A stretch of 64,000 bases of DNA from Bradyrhizobium sp. AZCC 1719 (GTDB lineage: Bacteria > Pseudomonadota > Alphaproteobacteria > Rhizobiales > Xanthobacteraceae), in the NCBI RefSeq assembly GCF_036924525.1, contig NZ_JAZHRU010000001.1, positions 3,067,001 through 3,131,000 on the forward strand, in the 5' to 3' direction. Each line of letters starts with the position of its first letter. The stretch's first letter is position 1. The notes beneath the pieces were generated by a model. The model saw only the letters and a list, made by a program, of their open reading frames with translations, ran no database searches and was not told where the DNA came from. Positions 54,194 to 63,851 of the stretch are shown piece by piece. A program made the position numbers and the translations under genes.

Positions 54194-54406
54194 GAAGACA
54201 GGTCCCAGCCGGTCGCGCGAGCCGATGCCCACCTTCGCCGCGGCAGGCTCGGGCTGGGGAAGCCTGCCTTCATGGGAGGAGACGGCGGTCGGGCACCGGC
54301 TCGCGCTTGCCGATCGTGCCGGCCGACAGAAACGGATTCGCCGCGCGAAGACTTTGAGAGTTCCTCGATTTATCCTTCAGGCGGGCTTGATACGGCGGCT
54401 CTTTGC

Positions 54407-55210
54407 CTATCCGAGCCGCAGCACCGTCTCGATCGCCGCCGCAAATCCGTCGCGCTCGTTGCTGTCGGTGACATGCGTCGCGTGCTTTTTGATGTCTTCG
54501 GCCGCATTGCCCATCGCAAAGGAAACGCCGCTTCGGGCAAACATCGGAAGATCGTTCTCCATGTCGCCGATGGTCGCGACCGCTGCCGCCGAAATGCCCA
54601 GCCGCCTGATCATGGCGTCCACGAAGGTGCCCTTGTTGTGACCGGGCGGCGTGACGTCGAGATAATAGGTCTGCGAGCGGACCGCGACGGCCTCCCGGCC
54701 GAGCGCCTCTCGCATTGCCACCTCGCAGCGCTGCAACAGCTCAGCATCCGAACTGGCGCCGACGATCTTGCAGGTCTCCGCGAGATGCGGCGTGAAGTCG
54801 GCGACGATGGTCGGATTGGCCTTGATGGCCAGCTTCTCGTGCGGGACGTACTCGCCGTCGGGATTGCGCGTGTACCAGCGCTGATTGGTGAACAGCCAGA
54901 TATCCACGCCGAAGGCATTGAGCACATCGAGGCTGCGCTGGGCCACGGCGGCGCCGATCAGATGCTGCTCGATCGGTTTGAGCCCGGCATCGACGATCGA
55001 GCTGCCGTTGAAGGTGCCGAGGGGAAGCGTGATCGAAAGCGGCTCGATCAGAAAACCCATGCCGATGGTCGGCCGGCTGGAGACGATGGTGAAACCGATG
55101 CCGGCCGCATGCAGCTTGTGAACGGCTGCCTTGGCGCCATCGGTCAGGATCTTGTCGTGCGTCAACAGGGTGCCGTCGACGTCGGAAACAACGAGCGCGA
55201 TGCGTGTCAT
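54407..55210 (-). CDS. HAD-superfamily sugar-phosphate phosphatase (Cof type)
   Basis: A 267-aa HAD-IIB hydrolase. Motif I is SDVDGTLL with Asp10 and Asp12, motif II is FTIVSSRP, and motif IV is TIGDMENDLPMF with AMGNAAEDIKKHATHVT following, as in Cof-type phosphatases. The ATG overlaps the gntK stop by 4 bp, placing it last in the pentose-phosphate operon. A role in removing phosphosugar intermediates is inferred from context. Confidence 0.88.
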   Translation of the reverse strand: MTRIALVVSDVDGTLLTHDKILTDGAKAAVHKLHAAGIGFTIVSSRPTIGMGFLIEPLSITLPLGTFNGSSIVDAGLKPIEQHLIGAAVAQRSLDVLNAFGVDIWLFTNQRWYTRNPDGEYVPHEKLAIKANPTIVADFTPHLAETCKIVGASSDAELLQRCEVAMREALGREAVAVRSQTYYLDVTPPGHNKGTFVDAMIRRLGISAAAVATIGDMENDLPMFARSGVSFAMGNAAEDIKKHATHVTDSNERDGFAAAIETVLRLG

Positions 55211-55728
55211 TGGGGGACCAGGTTCAATTGACCGACGATGTCATCCACGATGTTCTCGACCGGGGCATCGATCGATACAATGATCGGCCGCTCGCCCGCG
55301 CCCGGCGGCTCCAGCGTCCTGAATTGGCTGGCGAGCAGGCCCGGCGGCATGAAATGTCCCTTGCGGGCGGCCAGCCGGGCCGCGATCAGATCCTGCGTTC
55401 CGTCGAGAAAAACGATGCGGACATCGTCGCGGCCGTGCACGAGAATGTCGCGATAGGCGCGCTTCAATGCCGAGCAGGCGATCACGGCGTGCTCGCCGAA
55501 CGCTGCGAGGCGGTCGATCTCGTCGGCGATTGCCCGCAGCCACGGCCAGCGGTCCTCGTCCGTCAGCGGGTGGCCGGCGCTCATTTTCGCAACATTGGCT
55601 GGCGGGTGAAACCGGTCGCCGTCCTCGTAGCGCCAGCCGAGGCGTCTTGCGAGATGATCGGCGATGGTGCTCTTGCCCGAACCGGAAACGCCCATCACCA
55701 CCAGCGCGCTGGGAGTCCTATCGCCCAC
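55207..55728 (-). CDS. gntK: Gluconokinase
   Basis: Phosphorylates gluconate to 6-phosphogluconate. The 173-aa length is typical. P-loop GVSGSGKST is at 13-21, followed by YEDGDRFHPPANVAKMSAGHPL, the substrate-binding GDxxHPxxNxxKMxxGxPL signature, then ACSALKRAYRD. GTG 55728 is chosen with GGAGG 7 nt upstream; it overlaps the pgl stop by 11 bp. Confidence 0.93.
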   Translation of the reverse strand: MGDRTPSALVVMGVSGSGKSTIADHLARRLGWRYEDGDRFHPPANVAKMSAGHPLTDEDRWPWLRAIADEIDRLAAFGEHAVIACSALKRAYRDILVHGRDDVRIVFLDGTQDLIAARLAARKGHFMPPGLLASQFRTLEPPGAGERPIIVSIDAPVENIVDDIVGQLNLVPQ

Positions 55729-56473
55729 CAAAATCCTCCGGAAGCGCATCCCGGTCCACCAGCCAGACCGTCTCGCCGGTGGATCGCGCACGGTTGGCAG
55801 GCAGGTTCTCGCGTGCAACGAGGCGCGTCAAGATCGCATGCTTCTCGGCGCCCGCAATCTCGAACAGCATTTCGCGGCAGGAGGCAAGGGTGGGCAGCGT
55901 GAGGGTGACCCGCGGGACGAATGGCTCGACATTTGCGCGTGGCACGCCGACCACCCAGCGCGCGGCCTCATCGAGCGCGGGATCGCCGGGAAACAGCGAT
56001 GCGGTGTGGCCATCGGGACCTACACCCATCAACACGAGATCGAACAAGGGGCGGGCTTGGTCGAGCGTGTCTGCCCCATAGAACGATTGCAGCTCCTGTT
56101 CGTAAAGCGCGGCGCAGCGGTCCGGATCGGTCGGGTCGGCGGTCGCGGTCGGAATCGGATGGATGTTTGCCGCCGGCGCGCAGCTATCCAGAAAAAGCTC
56201 TCGCGCCATGCCCATGTTGTTGAGCGGATCGTCCGCCGGCACGAAGCGCTCGTCGCCAATGAACCAGTGCACGCGTTGCCAGGGGATCCGGCTGCGATAG
56301 GCATCGGCTGCGAGCAATTGATAGAGCTGTCTGGGGCTCGATCCGCCGGTCAGGCAAATCGCCACGCGGCCAATATTGGCCTCGATCCTGGCGAGCACGC
56401 GATCGGCCGCGGCCTCGGCCAGTGCGGCCGGATCGGCGACCGCGATCACGCGGCGATTGTCGTTCGCTGTCAT
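55718..56473 (-). CDS. pgl: 6-phosphogluconolactonase
   Basis: Hydrolyses 6-phosphogluconolactone. The 251-aa product has ICLTGGSSPRQLYQLL, the WFIGDERFVPADDPLNN motif and GVGPDGHTASLFPG, all DevB/Pgl signatures. It begins 3 bp after the zwf stop and overlaps gntK by 11 bp. Confidence 0.95.
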   Translation of the reverse strand: MTANDNRRVIAVADPAALAEAAADRVLARIEANIGRVAICLTGGSSPRQLYQLLAADAYRSRIPWQRVHWFIGDERFVPADDPLNNMGMARELFLDSCAPAANIHPIPTATADPTDPDRCAALYEQELQSFYGADTLDQARPLFDLVLMGVGPDGHTASLFPGDPALDEAARWVVGVPRANVEPFVPRVTLTLPTLASCREMLFEIAGAEKHAILTRLVARENLPANRARSTGETVWLVDRDALPEDFGGR

Positions 56474-56476
56474 CGC

Positions 56477-57988
56477 TCACCCAAGCTTTCGCCAGCTTCG
56501 GGCTTCGCGGATCAACAATTCGTTCGCTTCCTGCGGACCTTCGCTGCCGGCCTTGTAGGTCTGCAAGCCCGCGGCCCCCGCCTTCTTCCAGGCGTCGAGG
56601 AATGGTTGCACCGCCTTCCAGCCGGCCTCGACGCTGTCGGCGCGCTGGAACAGGATGTTGTCGCCGGTCATGCAGTCATAGATCAGTGTCTCGTAGCCGG
56701 TCGAAGGTTCCGCCTTGAAATAGTCCTTGTAGCGAAACTTCATCTCGACGCCGTCGATCAGGATCGAGGGGCCGGGCACCTTGGTGTTGAACTGCAGCGC
56801 GATGCCTTCGTTCGGCGCGACCCCGATCACGAGGTAATTCTGCGCCAGTCGTTCCACCGGCGTGCAGTTGAACATCGCGAACGGCGCCTGCTTGAACTTG
56901 ATCGCGACTTCGGTGCGCTTGACGCCGAGCGCCTTGCCGGTGCGCAGGTAGAAGGGAACGCCGGCCCAACGCCAATTGTCGATGACCAGTTTCAGCGCCA
57001 CATAGGTTTCGGTCGTACTTCCGGCCGCGACATCTTCGATTTTGCGATAGTCCGCAATCTCGCTATCTTCGATCCGGCCGGCCAGATATTGGCCGCGCAC
57101 GGAATTCCGCAGCGCCTCGGCCTCGCTCTGGAGCTGGATCGCGGCCAGCACGTCCGCCTTTTCGGTGCGGACCGAATGCGCGTCGAATCGGATCGGCGGC
57201 TCCATTGCGACCAGTGACAAGAGTTGAAACAGATGGTTCGGCACCATGTCGCGCAGCGCGCCGGTCTGGTCGTAAAAACTGCCGCGGTGGCCGACGCCAA
57301 GCTGTTCGTTGACCGTGATCTGGACATGGTCGATATGGTTGCGATTCCAGATCGGCTCGAACATGCCGTTGGCGAAGCGCAGCACCAAAATGTTCTGCAC
57401 CGTTTCCTTGCCGAGATAGTGATCGATCCGGTAGATCTCGTGCTCATCGACGAGCTTGAGCAGCTCGCTGTTCAGCGCCTTGGCGGAAGCGAGGTCGGTG
57501 CCGAACGGCTTTTCCACCACCAGCCGCCGCCACGCGCCGTTTTCGGCCAGCATGCCGGTGCGGCCTAGCTCACGGCTGATCGGCAGGAAGGCGTTGGGCG
57601 GGGTCGCCAAGTAGAACAGCCGGTTGCCGCCAGTGTTGCGCGCGGCTTCCAGCTCGCCGAGCTGCTTGCTCATCGCGTCGAATGAAGCCGGATCCTTCGG
57701 ATCGGCTTCGATGCAGGTCAGGCAGTCCAAAAGACGACGCGAAATCGCATCCTCCACCGGCCGGGTCGCGAACTGGCGCAGGCCCTTCATCAGGCTGTCG
57801 CGCAGCCTGTCGTTCGTCATGCCCTTGCGGGCGACGCCGACCAGGCAGAACCTATCCGGCAGGAGATCGCTGGCGGCGAGATTATACAGGGCAGGGACGA
57901 CCAGCCGGTGCGTGAGGTCGCCGGTGACGCCGAAAATGACGAAGGAGCAGGGATCGGGCTTCTTCTGTGTTGTTTGACCGACCGCCAT
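56477..57988 (-). CDS. zwf: Glucose-6-phosphate 1-dehydrogenase
   Basis: Oxidises glucose-6-phosphate, the entry to the Entner-Doudoroff and oxidative pentose-phosphate routes. The 503-aa enzyme has the coenzyme loop IFGVTGDLTHR near the N-terminus, EKPFGTDL and the active-site RIDHYLGKE near 186. It follows gnd by 6 bp. Confidence 0.96.
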   Translation of the reverse strand: MAVGQTTQKKPDPCSFVIFGVTGDLTHRLVVPALYNLAASDLLPDRFCLVGVARKGMTNDRLRDSLMKGLRQFATRPVEDAISRRLLDCLTCIEADPKDPASFDAMSKQLGELEAARNTGGNRLFYLATPPNAFLPISRELGRTGMLAENGAWRRLVVEKPFGTDLASAKALNSELLKLVDEHEIYRIDHYLGKETVQNILVLRFANGMFEPIWNRNHIDHVQITVNEQLGVGHRGSFYDQTGALRDMVPNHLFQLLSLVAMEPPIRFDAHSVRTEKADVLAAIQLQSEAEALRNSVRGQYLAGRIEDSEIADYRKIEDVAAGSTTETYVALKLVIDNWRWAGVPFYLRTGKALGVKRTEVAIKFKQAPFAMFNCTPVERLAQNYLVIGVAPNEGIALQFNTKVPGPSILIDGVEMKFRYKDYFKAEPSTGYETLIYDCMTGDNILFQRADSVEAGWKAVQPFLDAWKKAGAAGLQTYKAGSEGPQEANELLIREARSWRKLG

Positions 57989-57994
57989 GACCGC

Positions 57995-58990
57995 TCACGC
58001 CTTCGAAGTGGGCTTCTTCGGCGGCTCCTTGTGGCCGCCGAAACCGGCCCGCATCGCGGAAAGAATCTTTTCCGCAAAGGTGTGGTCCTTGCGCGAACGG
58101 AAGCGCGCGTAGAGCGCCGCCGTCAGCACTTCCGCCGGCACGGCTTCGTCGATCGCCGCGTTGACCGTCCAGCGGCCTTCGCCGGAATCTTCGACAAAGC
58201 CGGAGTAGGTGTCGAGCGTCTGGTTTTCGGCGAGCGCAGAAGCGGTGAGATCGAGCAGCCAGGAGGGAATCACGCTGCCGCGCCGCCACACTTCAGCGAT
58301 GTCGGCCATGTCGAACTCGAAACGATGCTCCGGCGGCAGCGCGTCGATGTTGGCGTTCTTCAGGATATCAAACCCTTCGGCATAGGCCTGCATCAGGCCG
58401 TATTCGATGCCGTTATGGATCATCTTGACGAAGTGTCCGGCGCCGGACGGCCCGGCATGGATATAGCCCTGCTCGACACGCGGGTCGCGGCCCTCGCGTC
58501 CTGGTGTGCGCGGAATGTCGCCCGCGCCTGGCGCCAGCGTCTTGAAGATCGGATCGAGCCGGTCGACCACCGCCTTGTCGCCGCCGATCATCATGCAATA
58601 GCCGCGCTCGATGCCCCAGACGCCGCCGCTGGTGCCAACGTCGAGGTAGTGCAGGCCTTTTGCCTTCAGCGCCGCGCCGCGGCGGACGTCGTCCTGCCAG
58701 AACGTATTTCCGCCATCGATAATGACGTCGCCGGGCTGCATCAGCTTTGCCAATGCCTCGATGGTCGCCTCGGTGATCTTGCCTGCCGGAAGCATTACCC
58801 AGGCGGTGCGCGGCTTCTCCAGTTTCGCCACGAAATCTTCCAGCGTGTCAGCGCCGGTTGCGCCTTCCGCCGCGAGTGCGGCGACCGCCTTGGCGTCCTT
58901 GTCGTAGACCACGGCGGTGTGGCTATTCTTCATCAGCCGGCGGACGATGTTGCCGCCCATCCGGCCGAGGCCGATCATGCCGAGTTGCAT
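57995..58990 (-). CDS. gnd: 6-phosphogluconate dehydrogenase, short NAD-type
   Basis: Decarboxylates 6-phosphogluconate to ribulose-5-phosphate. At 331 aa it belongs to the short class often NAD-dependent (GndA/YqeC type) rather than the 470-aa class. GLGRMGGN at 7-14 starts the Rossmann fold, and [20 protein letters not shown] and [18 protein letters not shown] are family signatures. AGGAT is 4 nt before the ATG. It starts 12 bp after the tal-pgi stop. Confidence 0.93.
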   Translation of the reverse strand: MQLGMIGLGRMGGNIVRRLMKNSHTAVVYDKDAKAVAALAAEGATGADTLEDFVAKLEKPRTAWVMLPAGKITEATIEALAKLMQPGDVIIDGGNTFWQDDVRRGAALKAKGLHYLDVGTSGGVWGIERGYCMMIGGDKAVVDRLDPIFKTLAPGAGDIPRTPGREGRDPRVEQGYIHAGPSGAGHFVKMIHNGIEYGLMQAYAEGFDILKNANIDALPPEHRFEFDMADIAEVWRRGSVIPSWLLDLTASALAENQTLDTYSGFVEDSGEGRWTVNAAIDEAVPAEVLTAALYARFRSRKDHTFAEKILSAMRAGFGGHKEPPKKPTSKA

Positions 58991-59002
58991 ATCCTGACTT
59001 CC

Positions 59003-61849
59003 CTAACTGAGCGCCTCTGCGATCGCGGCATCGAGCGCAGACAGCCCCGATCCGAGATCGCCCTTGAGATGGACGCGCAGCGCACGCCTGCCGCGTTCGG
59101 TGAGCACGTCGAAATCGCCGCGCGCCTGCGCCGCCTTGATGATGCCGAAACTCGCCTTCTGTCCGGGCACCGGCAGATCCTCGGCATCGTCGGCCGTGAT
59201 CTGCAGGAACACGCCGCTGTCGGGGCCGCCCTTGTAGGCCTGGCCGGTCGAGTGCAGAAAGCGCGGGCCGAATTCGGCGCAGGTCGCCAGATGATGCTTG
59301 TCGCGCACCGCAAGCCGCATCTTTTGCAGCGAGCCGATCGTGCCGGGATTGCGCGCGATATAGGCGAGCAGGGCGACATAGTCGCCGCTGTCGGAGCGCG
59401 AAAGATGCGCTTTGACCCAGGAGCCGAGCGTGCCGTCGGCGCCGGCCTTGCGCAGCTCGGCCGCATTGTGCTCGTCGGTGTAAAGATCAGCCTCGTCGGT
59501 CGAAATCACCGGCTCCTCCGCCGGCAGCGATCCGGTCTTCTCGAACGCACTCGTCAACTCGCGTGTCTTGATTTTGGCCGCTTCTACATCGGGCTGGTTG
59601 AACGGATTGATGCCGAGGATCGCGCCCGCGACAGCGGTCGCCATCTCAAACCGGAAAAACTCCTGACCGATATGGTCGATCGACTTCATGACGATGCGAA
59701 CCACGGGATGCCCGGCCGCCTCGAGCGCCTTGAGCCGATCATCATGCGAGGCGTCGTCCTCGCCCTCGGTCCGGATATCGATGAAGAAGCGGTCGTCGCC
59801 GTAAAGCGAGGGGTCGCCGAGCGGCTCGCCGTCGATCGGGATCAGGCCCTTGCCCTCCTTGCCGGTGGATTCGGCGATCAGTTGCTCGGCCCAGGCGCCG
59901 AAATCCGCGACCTTCTCCGACGAGGTGATCGTCACCTTGTCGCGGCCGTCGAGACCGGCAAGGCCCATCGCCAGTCCGAGCTGCACACCCGGATTTTCGT
60001 GCGGCGGCACGTCGGCGCCGCAGGAACGTACCATCGCGAGCGCGTGCGTGATCAGGCTGCGGACGTCAATGCCGGCGGCAGCCGCCGGCACCAGTCCGAA
60101 CGGCGACAGCACGGAATAGCGTCCGCCGATTGTGGGATCGCCATGGAAGATGCGGGCAAAGCCTTGGCTGATCGCGACCTTCTCCAGAGACGAGCCGGGA
60201 TCGGTGACCGCGATGAAGCGATGGCCGGCCTTGTCCTTGCCGATGGTCTTGGCAACGCGATCGAAGAAGTAATCCTTCATCACGTTCGGCTCGGTGGTGC
60301 CGCCGGACTTGCTGGAGACGATGAACAGCGTGTGGGCGAGGTCGACGGTCTCCTCCATCGCCTGCACCTGCGCGGGATCGGTGGAATCGAGCACATGCAG
60401 CTTCGGGAATCCTGATTCCTTGGCAAACGTCTCCGCCAGCACCTCCGGTCCGAGGCTCGATCCACCCATGCCGAGCACGACCGCGTCGCTGAAATTCTGC
60501 CCCTTCACGCGGCGGGCAAAATCTTCGTAGTCGGCAATGTTGGCGGCCGCAGGGCTGTTCAGCCAGCCCAGCCATTTGTTCTCGTCGTCGCCGGTCCAGA
60601 CCGACTTGTCCTTCTGCCACAGCCTTCGGATTTTGGCCGATGCGCGCCACTCCTCGGTGCTCTTCTCGACGGCCTTGCCGATGCCATCGCCGAACGCGAA
60701 TTGCTGCCGGTCGATGCCGCCGCCGAGGGAGGTCGCGCGCTTGTATGCGACCGCGCCATAGAGCTTGTCGGCAGAGTCCGCGAACAGCTTGACGCCGTCC
60801 TTGACCAGCTCGGCCGTGATGGCGTCGAGCGAGATGCCGGATTTTTCGAGCTCTTCCAGCACGCGGCGCGCGTCCTCGACATTCTCCTCGAGGCTGTCTC
60901 TCAGCTTGCCATGGTCGCGGAATGCATCGAGCGTCGCCGGCGGCACGGTGTTGACCGTGTTGGGACCGATCAGCTCCTCGACATACAGCACGTCGCTATA
61001 GTCCTTGTTCTTGGTGCCGGTGGAGGCCCACAACAGCCGCTGCGGCTTGGCGCCCTCGGCGGCAAGCTTCTCCCAGCGGGGCCCGGCGAACAGTCCCTTG
61101 TAGTCCTGATAGGCGAGCTTGGCGTTGGCGATGGCGACCTTGCCCTTCAGCGCGCTCAGCCGCTCCTTCTCGCTCGGGTCATTGGCCTTCGCGATCTTCT
61201 CGTCGAGCTGCTTGTCGACTGCGGTATCGATGCGACTGACGAAGAAAGACGCGACGCTGGCGACGTGAGAGGGATCGCCGCCCTTGGCGACGTATTTTTC
61301 CAGCCCCGCGATGTACGCCTCCGCCACCTCGCGATAGACGTCTTGCGAGAACAGCAGCGTGATGTTGATGCTGATACCTTCGCCGATCAGGTGTTCGATC
61401 GCGGGCAGGCCTTCCGGCGTGGCCGGCACCTTCACCATCAAGTTCTGACGCCTGACGTCCTTCCAGAGCCGTTGGGCTTCGGCAATGGTCCCCTTGGTAT
61501 CGGTTGCCAGATAGGGCGAGACCTCAAGGCTGACAAAGCCGTCGTTTCCGTTCAAACGGTCGTACACCGGGCGCAGCACGTCGGCGGCGTTCTGGATGTC
61601 CTCGACGGCGAGCGCCTCGAACAGGTCGGCGACGGGCCGGTCGCCCGCTTTCAGAGCGCGGCTGATGGCACCGTCATATTCATCCGAGCTGCCGATCGCC
61701 TTTTCGAAGATCGAAGGATTCGACGTCACGCCCTTGACACCGTCGGTATCTATCAGCGCCGTGAGGTCACCCTTGGCGACGAAGCCGCGAGCGAGGAAGT
61801 CCAGCCAGATTGCCTGGCCATGGTTTTCGAGTGCTTTGACGGGATTCAT
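59003..61849 (-). CDS. tal-pgi: Bifunctional transaldolase / glucose-6-phosphate isomerase
   Basis: A 948-aa fusion. Residues about 1-370 are transaldolase with GVTSNPSIFEKAIGSS and the Schiff-base Lys in LMVKVPATPEGLPAIE (about 140). Residues about 390-948 are phosphoglucose isomerase with VLGMGGSSLGPEVLAE, SSKSGGTTEPNVMKDYF and a C-terminal extension. Linking these enzymes couples the non-oxidative pentose-phosphate pathway with glucose-6-phosphate supply to zwf. ATG 61849 opens the conserved MNPVKALENHGQAIWLD; the longer frame to 62074 is unconserved. It is the first gene of the operon. Confidence 0.95.
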   Translation of the reverse strand: MNPVKALENHGQAIWLDFLARGFVAKGDLTALIDTDGVKGVTSNPSIFEKAIGSSDEYDGAISRALKAGDRPVADLFEALAVEDIQNAADVLRPVYDRLNGNDGFVSLEVSPYLATDTKGTIAEAQRLWKDVRRQNLMVKVPATPEGLPAIEHLIGEGISINITLLFSQDVYREVAEAYIAGLEKYVAKGGDPSHVASVASFFVSRIDTAVDKQLDEKIAKANDPSEKERLSALKGKVAIANAKLAYQDYKGLFAGPRWEKLAAEGAKPQRLLWASTGTKNKDYSDVLYVEELIGPNTVNTVPPATLDAFRDHGKLRDSLEENVEDARRVLEELEKSGISLDAITAELVKDGVKLFADSADKLYGAVAYKRATSLGGGIDRQQFAFGDGIGKAVEKSTEEWRASAKIRRLWQKDKSVWTGDDENKWLGWLNSPAAANIADYEDFARRVKGQNFSDAVVLGMGGSSLGPEVLAETFAKESGFPKLHVLDSTDPAQVQAMEETVDLAHTLFIVSSKSGGTTEPNVMKDYFFDRVAKTIGKDKAGHRFIAVTDPGSSLEKVAISQGFARIFHGDPTIGGRYSVLSPFGLVPAAAAGIDVRSLITHALAMVRSCGADVPPHENPGVQLGLAMGLAGLDGRDKVTITSSEKVADFGAWAEQLIAESTGKEGKGLIPIDGEPLGDPSLYGDDRFFIDIRTEGEDDASHDDRLKALEAAGHPVVRIVMKSIDHIGQEFFRFEMATAVAGAILGINPFNQPDVEAAKIKTRELTSAFEKTGSLPAEEPVISTDEADLYTDEHNAAELRKAGADGTLGSWVKAHLSRSDSGDYVALLAYIARNPGTIGSLQKMRLAVRDKHHLATCAEFGPRFLHSTGQAYKGGPDSGVFLQITADDAEDLPVPGQKASFGIIKAAQARGDFDVLTERGRRALRVHLKGDLGSGLSALDAAIAEALS

Positions 61850-62257
61850 GGTGCCTGTTCTGTTCGATCGGTCGATTTTTGGGCTTCCGGCAGCTTTCGG
61901 GGGCAGGGCCGGAAAGTCAACATTTGGTTGGGCATGCGGCCGGATGGAATGGGGCTGTCCAGGACGATAACGCCAGTGGCTCCGGTTCGATCCCGGAAAA
62001 GTCCGTTCTGGCCCGCCGCGATACCGGCCGGTCGGTCGAACCAGCGTTTGGAATGGCGACGCCGACGGGCACATTGCACGAAGTCGTGAAGGAGCCCGTC
62101 ATGAGCCGTCGTTTCTCGCCTCCGGGCTGTCTCGCGATTTGTGCGGCCTGGATCAGAACGCAAGAAAGTATTCAGCGCGATGGAGCGGCGAAAGTGCGGC
62201 GACCAAATTGTCCAAACGAGCGATCGACGTGAATTGTTCACGTCAATCAGCATCGCC
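61850..62257. other. Intergenic region between tal-pgi and the dsrE-like gene
   Basis: About 400 bp without a gene I can support. A 117-codon plus-strand frame (61879-62232) has no recognisable domain or convincing ribosome-binding site. The promoter of the tal-pgi operon must lie here, but no EcfG or sigma-54 consensus was found. A dyad is at 62226. Confidence 0.6.
62226..62244. promoter_or_regulatory. Perfect dyad GACGTGAA-TTG-TTCACGTC
   Basis: An 8-bp perfect inverted repeat with a 3-bp spacer, located 14 bp beyond the stop of the dsrE-like gene. There is no T-run, so it is either a weak transcript-end hairpin or a regulator site. Confidence 0.4.
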
Positions 62258-62707
62258 TCACGGCCTCAGGTAAAGATAACCCTGCGATTGCAACTCGGCG
62301 ATCCGCACCACGCCGCCGCGGTCGGCGGCAATGAAGCCCGGCAGCAAATCTTCCAGCGCCACATTTTGGGATTTCATGGTGTTGCCACAGGCGGCGAGTT
62401 CGATTCCGGCTTTGGAGAATTGACCGACACGCCGGGAAAGGTCGGGATTGACGGAAGCCGAATGAAACGCCCGCAGTGCCTGGCCGTGAACCACCAGCGC
62501 GATCGTGACATGGTCGGGACCGCCGACCCCATCGAGATGATTCTGGATGTTGCCGAGCACGAAATTGACCTTGTCGAGATCGTTGAGGTGATAAACCACT
62601 TTCAATTTTTCCGAAGGTGCTGCTTCCGTCGCCGCACTGGCGCGAGAGGCGGCAAAGGCTGCACTGAGCGCCGAAATCGCGCCCCACAGGATATTGCGTC
62701 GGTGCAT
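62258..62707 (-). CDS. DsrE/DsrF-like family exported protein
   Basis: A 149-aa protein with a twin-arginine-like signal (HRRNILWGAISALSAAFAAS, then an AxA-type site near ASA) followed by a DsrE-like sulfur-relay fold. KLKVVYHLNDLDKVNFVLGN, VALV-type strand, LAACGNTM and GYLYLRP are family features. The Cys in ACGNTM is the putative sulfur-handling residue. GGGAGGG lies near ATG 62707. It follows the 201-aa gene by 31 bp on the same strand. The function is unknown; periplasmic sulfur or redox chemistry is inferred. Confidence 0.82.
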   Translation of the reverse strand: MHRRNILWGAISALSAAFAASRASAATEAAPSEKLKVVYHLNDLDKVNFVLGNIQNHLDGVGGPDHVTIALVVHGQALRAFHSASVNPDLSRRVGQFSKAGIELAACGNTMKSQNVALEDLLPGFIAADRGGVVRIAELQSQGYLYLRP

Positions 62708-62738
62708 GGCGTCCCTCCCAGCTCGAACAATGTGGCTT

Positions 62739-63344
62739 CTATTTGCGCCGGAGCGCCGCAAGTTCCTTGCGGTCTGTCACGAGTTCGGCGCATTCGCGCA
62801 AGTCCGCGCGATCGACACGGAAAATCCTGTCGTCGGCGCCGGCAACCAGATCGTTGCTGGCATCGTCGTCGGCCTTGTTGCGCTCCCAGATCCTGATCCG
62901 CTCCAGCCGGATCAGCGCGGATCTATCGTCCTTCATCGCCACTTCAATGCCGCCGCCTTCGCAATCGATGCTGCAGCCGAGACGAATTTCGCCGCCGGTG
63001 TTTTCGGCGACAATGTGATTGCAATAGCCACTGGAATCGAAATTGCCCGCGCGGTGGCGATATTTGAAACCGAGACGGAAGGAATAATTGACGGTCTTGT
63101 CTTCCGGCGCGTCTTCGGCCGTCACCAAAAGCTTCATCGCGCTGACCTTCTGCTTCGGATGCCGCGCCAGATGGTTGGCGTCATAACGACGCACGAAGCA
63201 GGCATAGGTCTTTTGGCTGAGCGGGCTGCCGAACATTTGCCCGTCGAATGCGGTGGCCTTGGCTTTATCGACGCCATCCCGGGCGTGGCAGGCATTGGCT
63301 CCGACGAGGGAGGTAACGGTGGCAACGATCCAGAGATATTTCAT
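62739..63344 (-). CDS. Exported Cys-containing hypothetical protein, 201 aa
   Basis: The signal peptide MKYLWIVATVTSLVGANACH with a cleavage site after HA leads into a mature domain with cysteines in YACFVRRYD, GYCNHIVA, LGCSIDCEGGG and LRECAELV, which could form disulfides. No family is recognised. Codon use matches neighbours. It probably forms an operon with the DsrE-like gene. Note that the start and short leader leave little room for a promoter; a weak GCAAC-N17-CGTT lies at 63360-63385. Confidence 0.72.
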   Translation of the reverse strand: MKYLWIVATVTSLVGANACHARDGVDKAKATAFDGQMFGSPLSQKTYACFVRRYDANHLARHPKQKVSAMKLLVTAEDAPEDKTVNYSFRLGFKYRHRAGNFDSSGYCNHIVAENTGGEIRLGCSIDCEGGGIEVAMKDDRSALIRLERIRIWERNKADDDASNDLVAGADDRIFRVDRADLRECAELVTDRKELAALRRK

Positions 63345-63851
63345 GGCAGACTCAGATTAAACGCGCGGCGTATTACTTTAGTTGCAGGTGGCGCCGGGTG
63401 CGTTCAAACGCTCAGCTTCGCGACTGGCCTGACGGATATTTGGCCATTTTGCGTCAGCGCGGCCCGCCCAAAGGCCTGAATGCGCGATAAATGCCGCGTT
63501 TATCCCCGGTTCAGAGCCTGGGGCTTACAGCGGCTGCCGCCTTCGCCTTGCCCGGGCCGGCGCAGATTCGAGCCCCGCACCTGCTCACAATCCCTAAAAA
63601 ACCCCTTACATATTGCTCAGTACTTCCCCGGTGAAAAATGTTGCTGCCCGGCTACAACGCGAGCGAAATGGCACCGTATCTTTACGAGGTAGAGGCCCTT
63701 AGCATGAGTATTGCATTGCATTGTGAAGTCGCTCGCGTGTCCAATCGTCATATGTGCTGACGGTGATTCGCGAACGGAAGCTGTGACGCTCCGATACTGG
63801 GAACCCTAGTGGTGCGTCCGGCATTTACAGGTGACCATGGAGAGACGGATC
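63345..63851. other. Gene-poor region upstream of prkA
   Basis: About 500 bp of lower coding potential. A TTCGAGCCC at 63567-63575 resembles a tRNA T-loop, but no cloverleaf could be formed. A short 70-codon frame (63480-63692) has no recognisable features. A weak EcfG-like site is at 63800-63825. This is probably the promoter and leader region of prkA. Confidence 0.55.
63800..63825 (+). promoter_or_regulatory. Weak EcfG-like promoter for prkA
   Basis: GGAAC (63800-63804), 17 nt, then CATT: one mismatch to CGTT. It lies 26 bp upstream of the prkA start. PrkA homologues are stress-regulated in other bacteria, which makes the site plausible. Confidence 0.3.

Noticed and set aside
61879..62232. 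A 117-codon plus-strand frame upstream of tal-pgi
   Set aside because: No motif, no good ribosome-binding site and mixed third-position GC; more likely promoter DNA.
63560..63590. tRNA-like T-loop TTCGAGCCC
   Set aside because: No acceptor, D or anticodon stems could be assembled around it.
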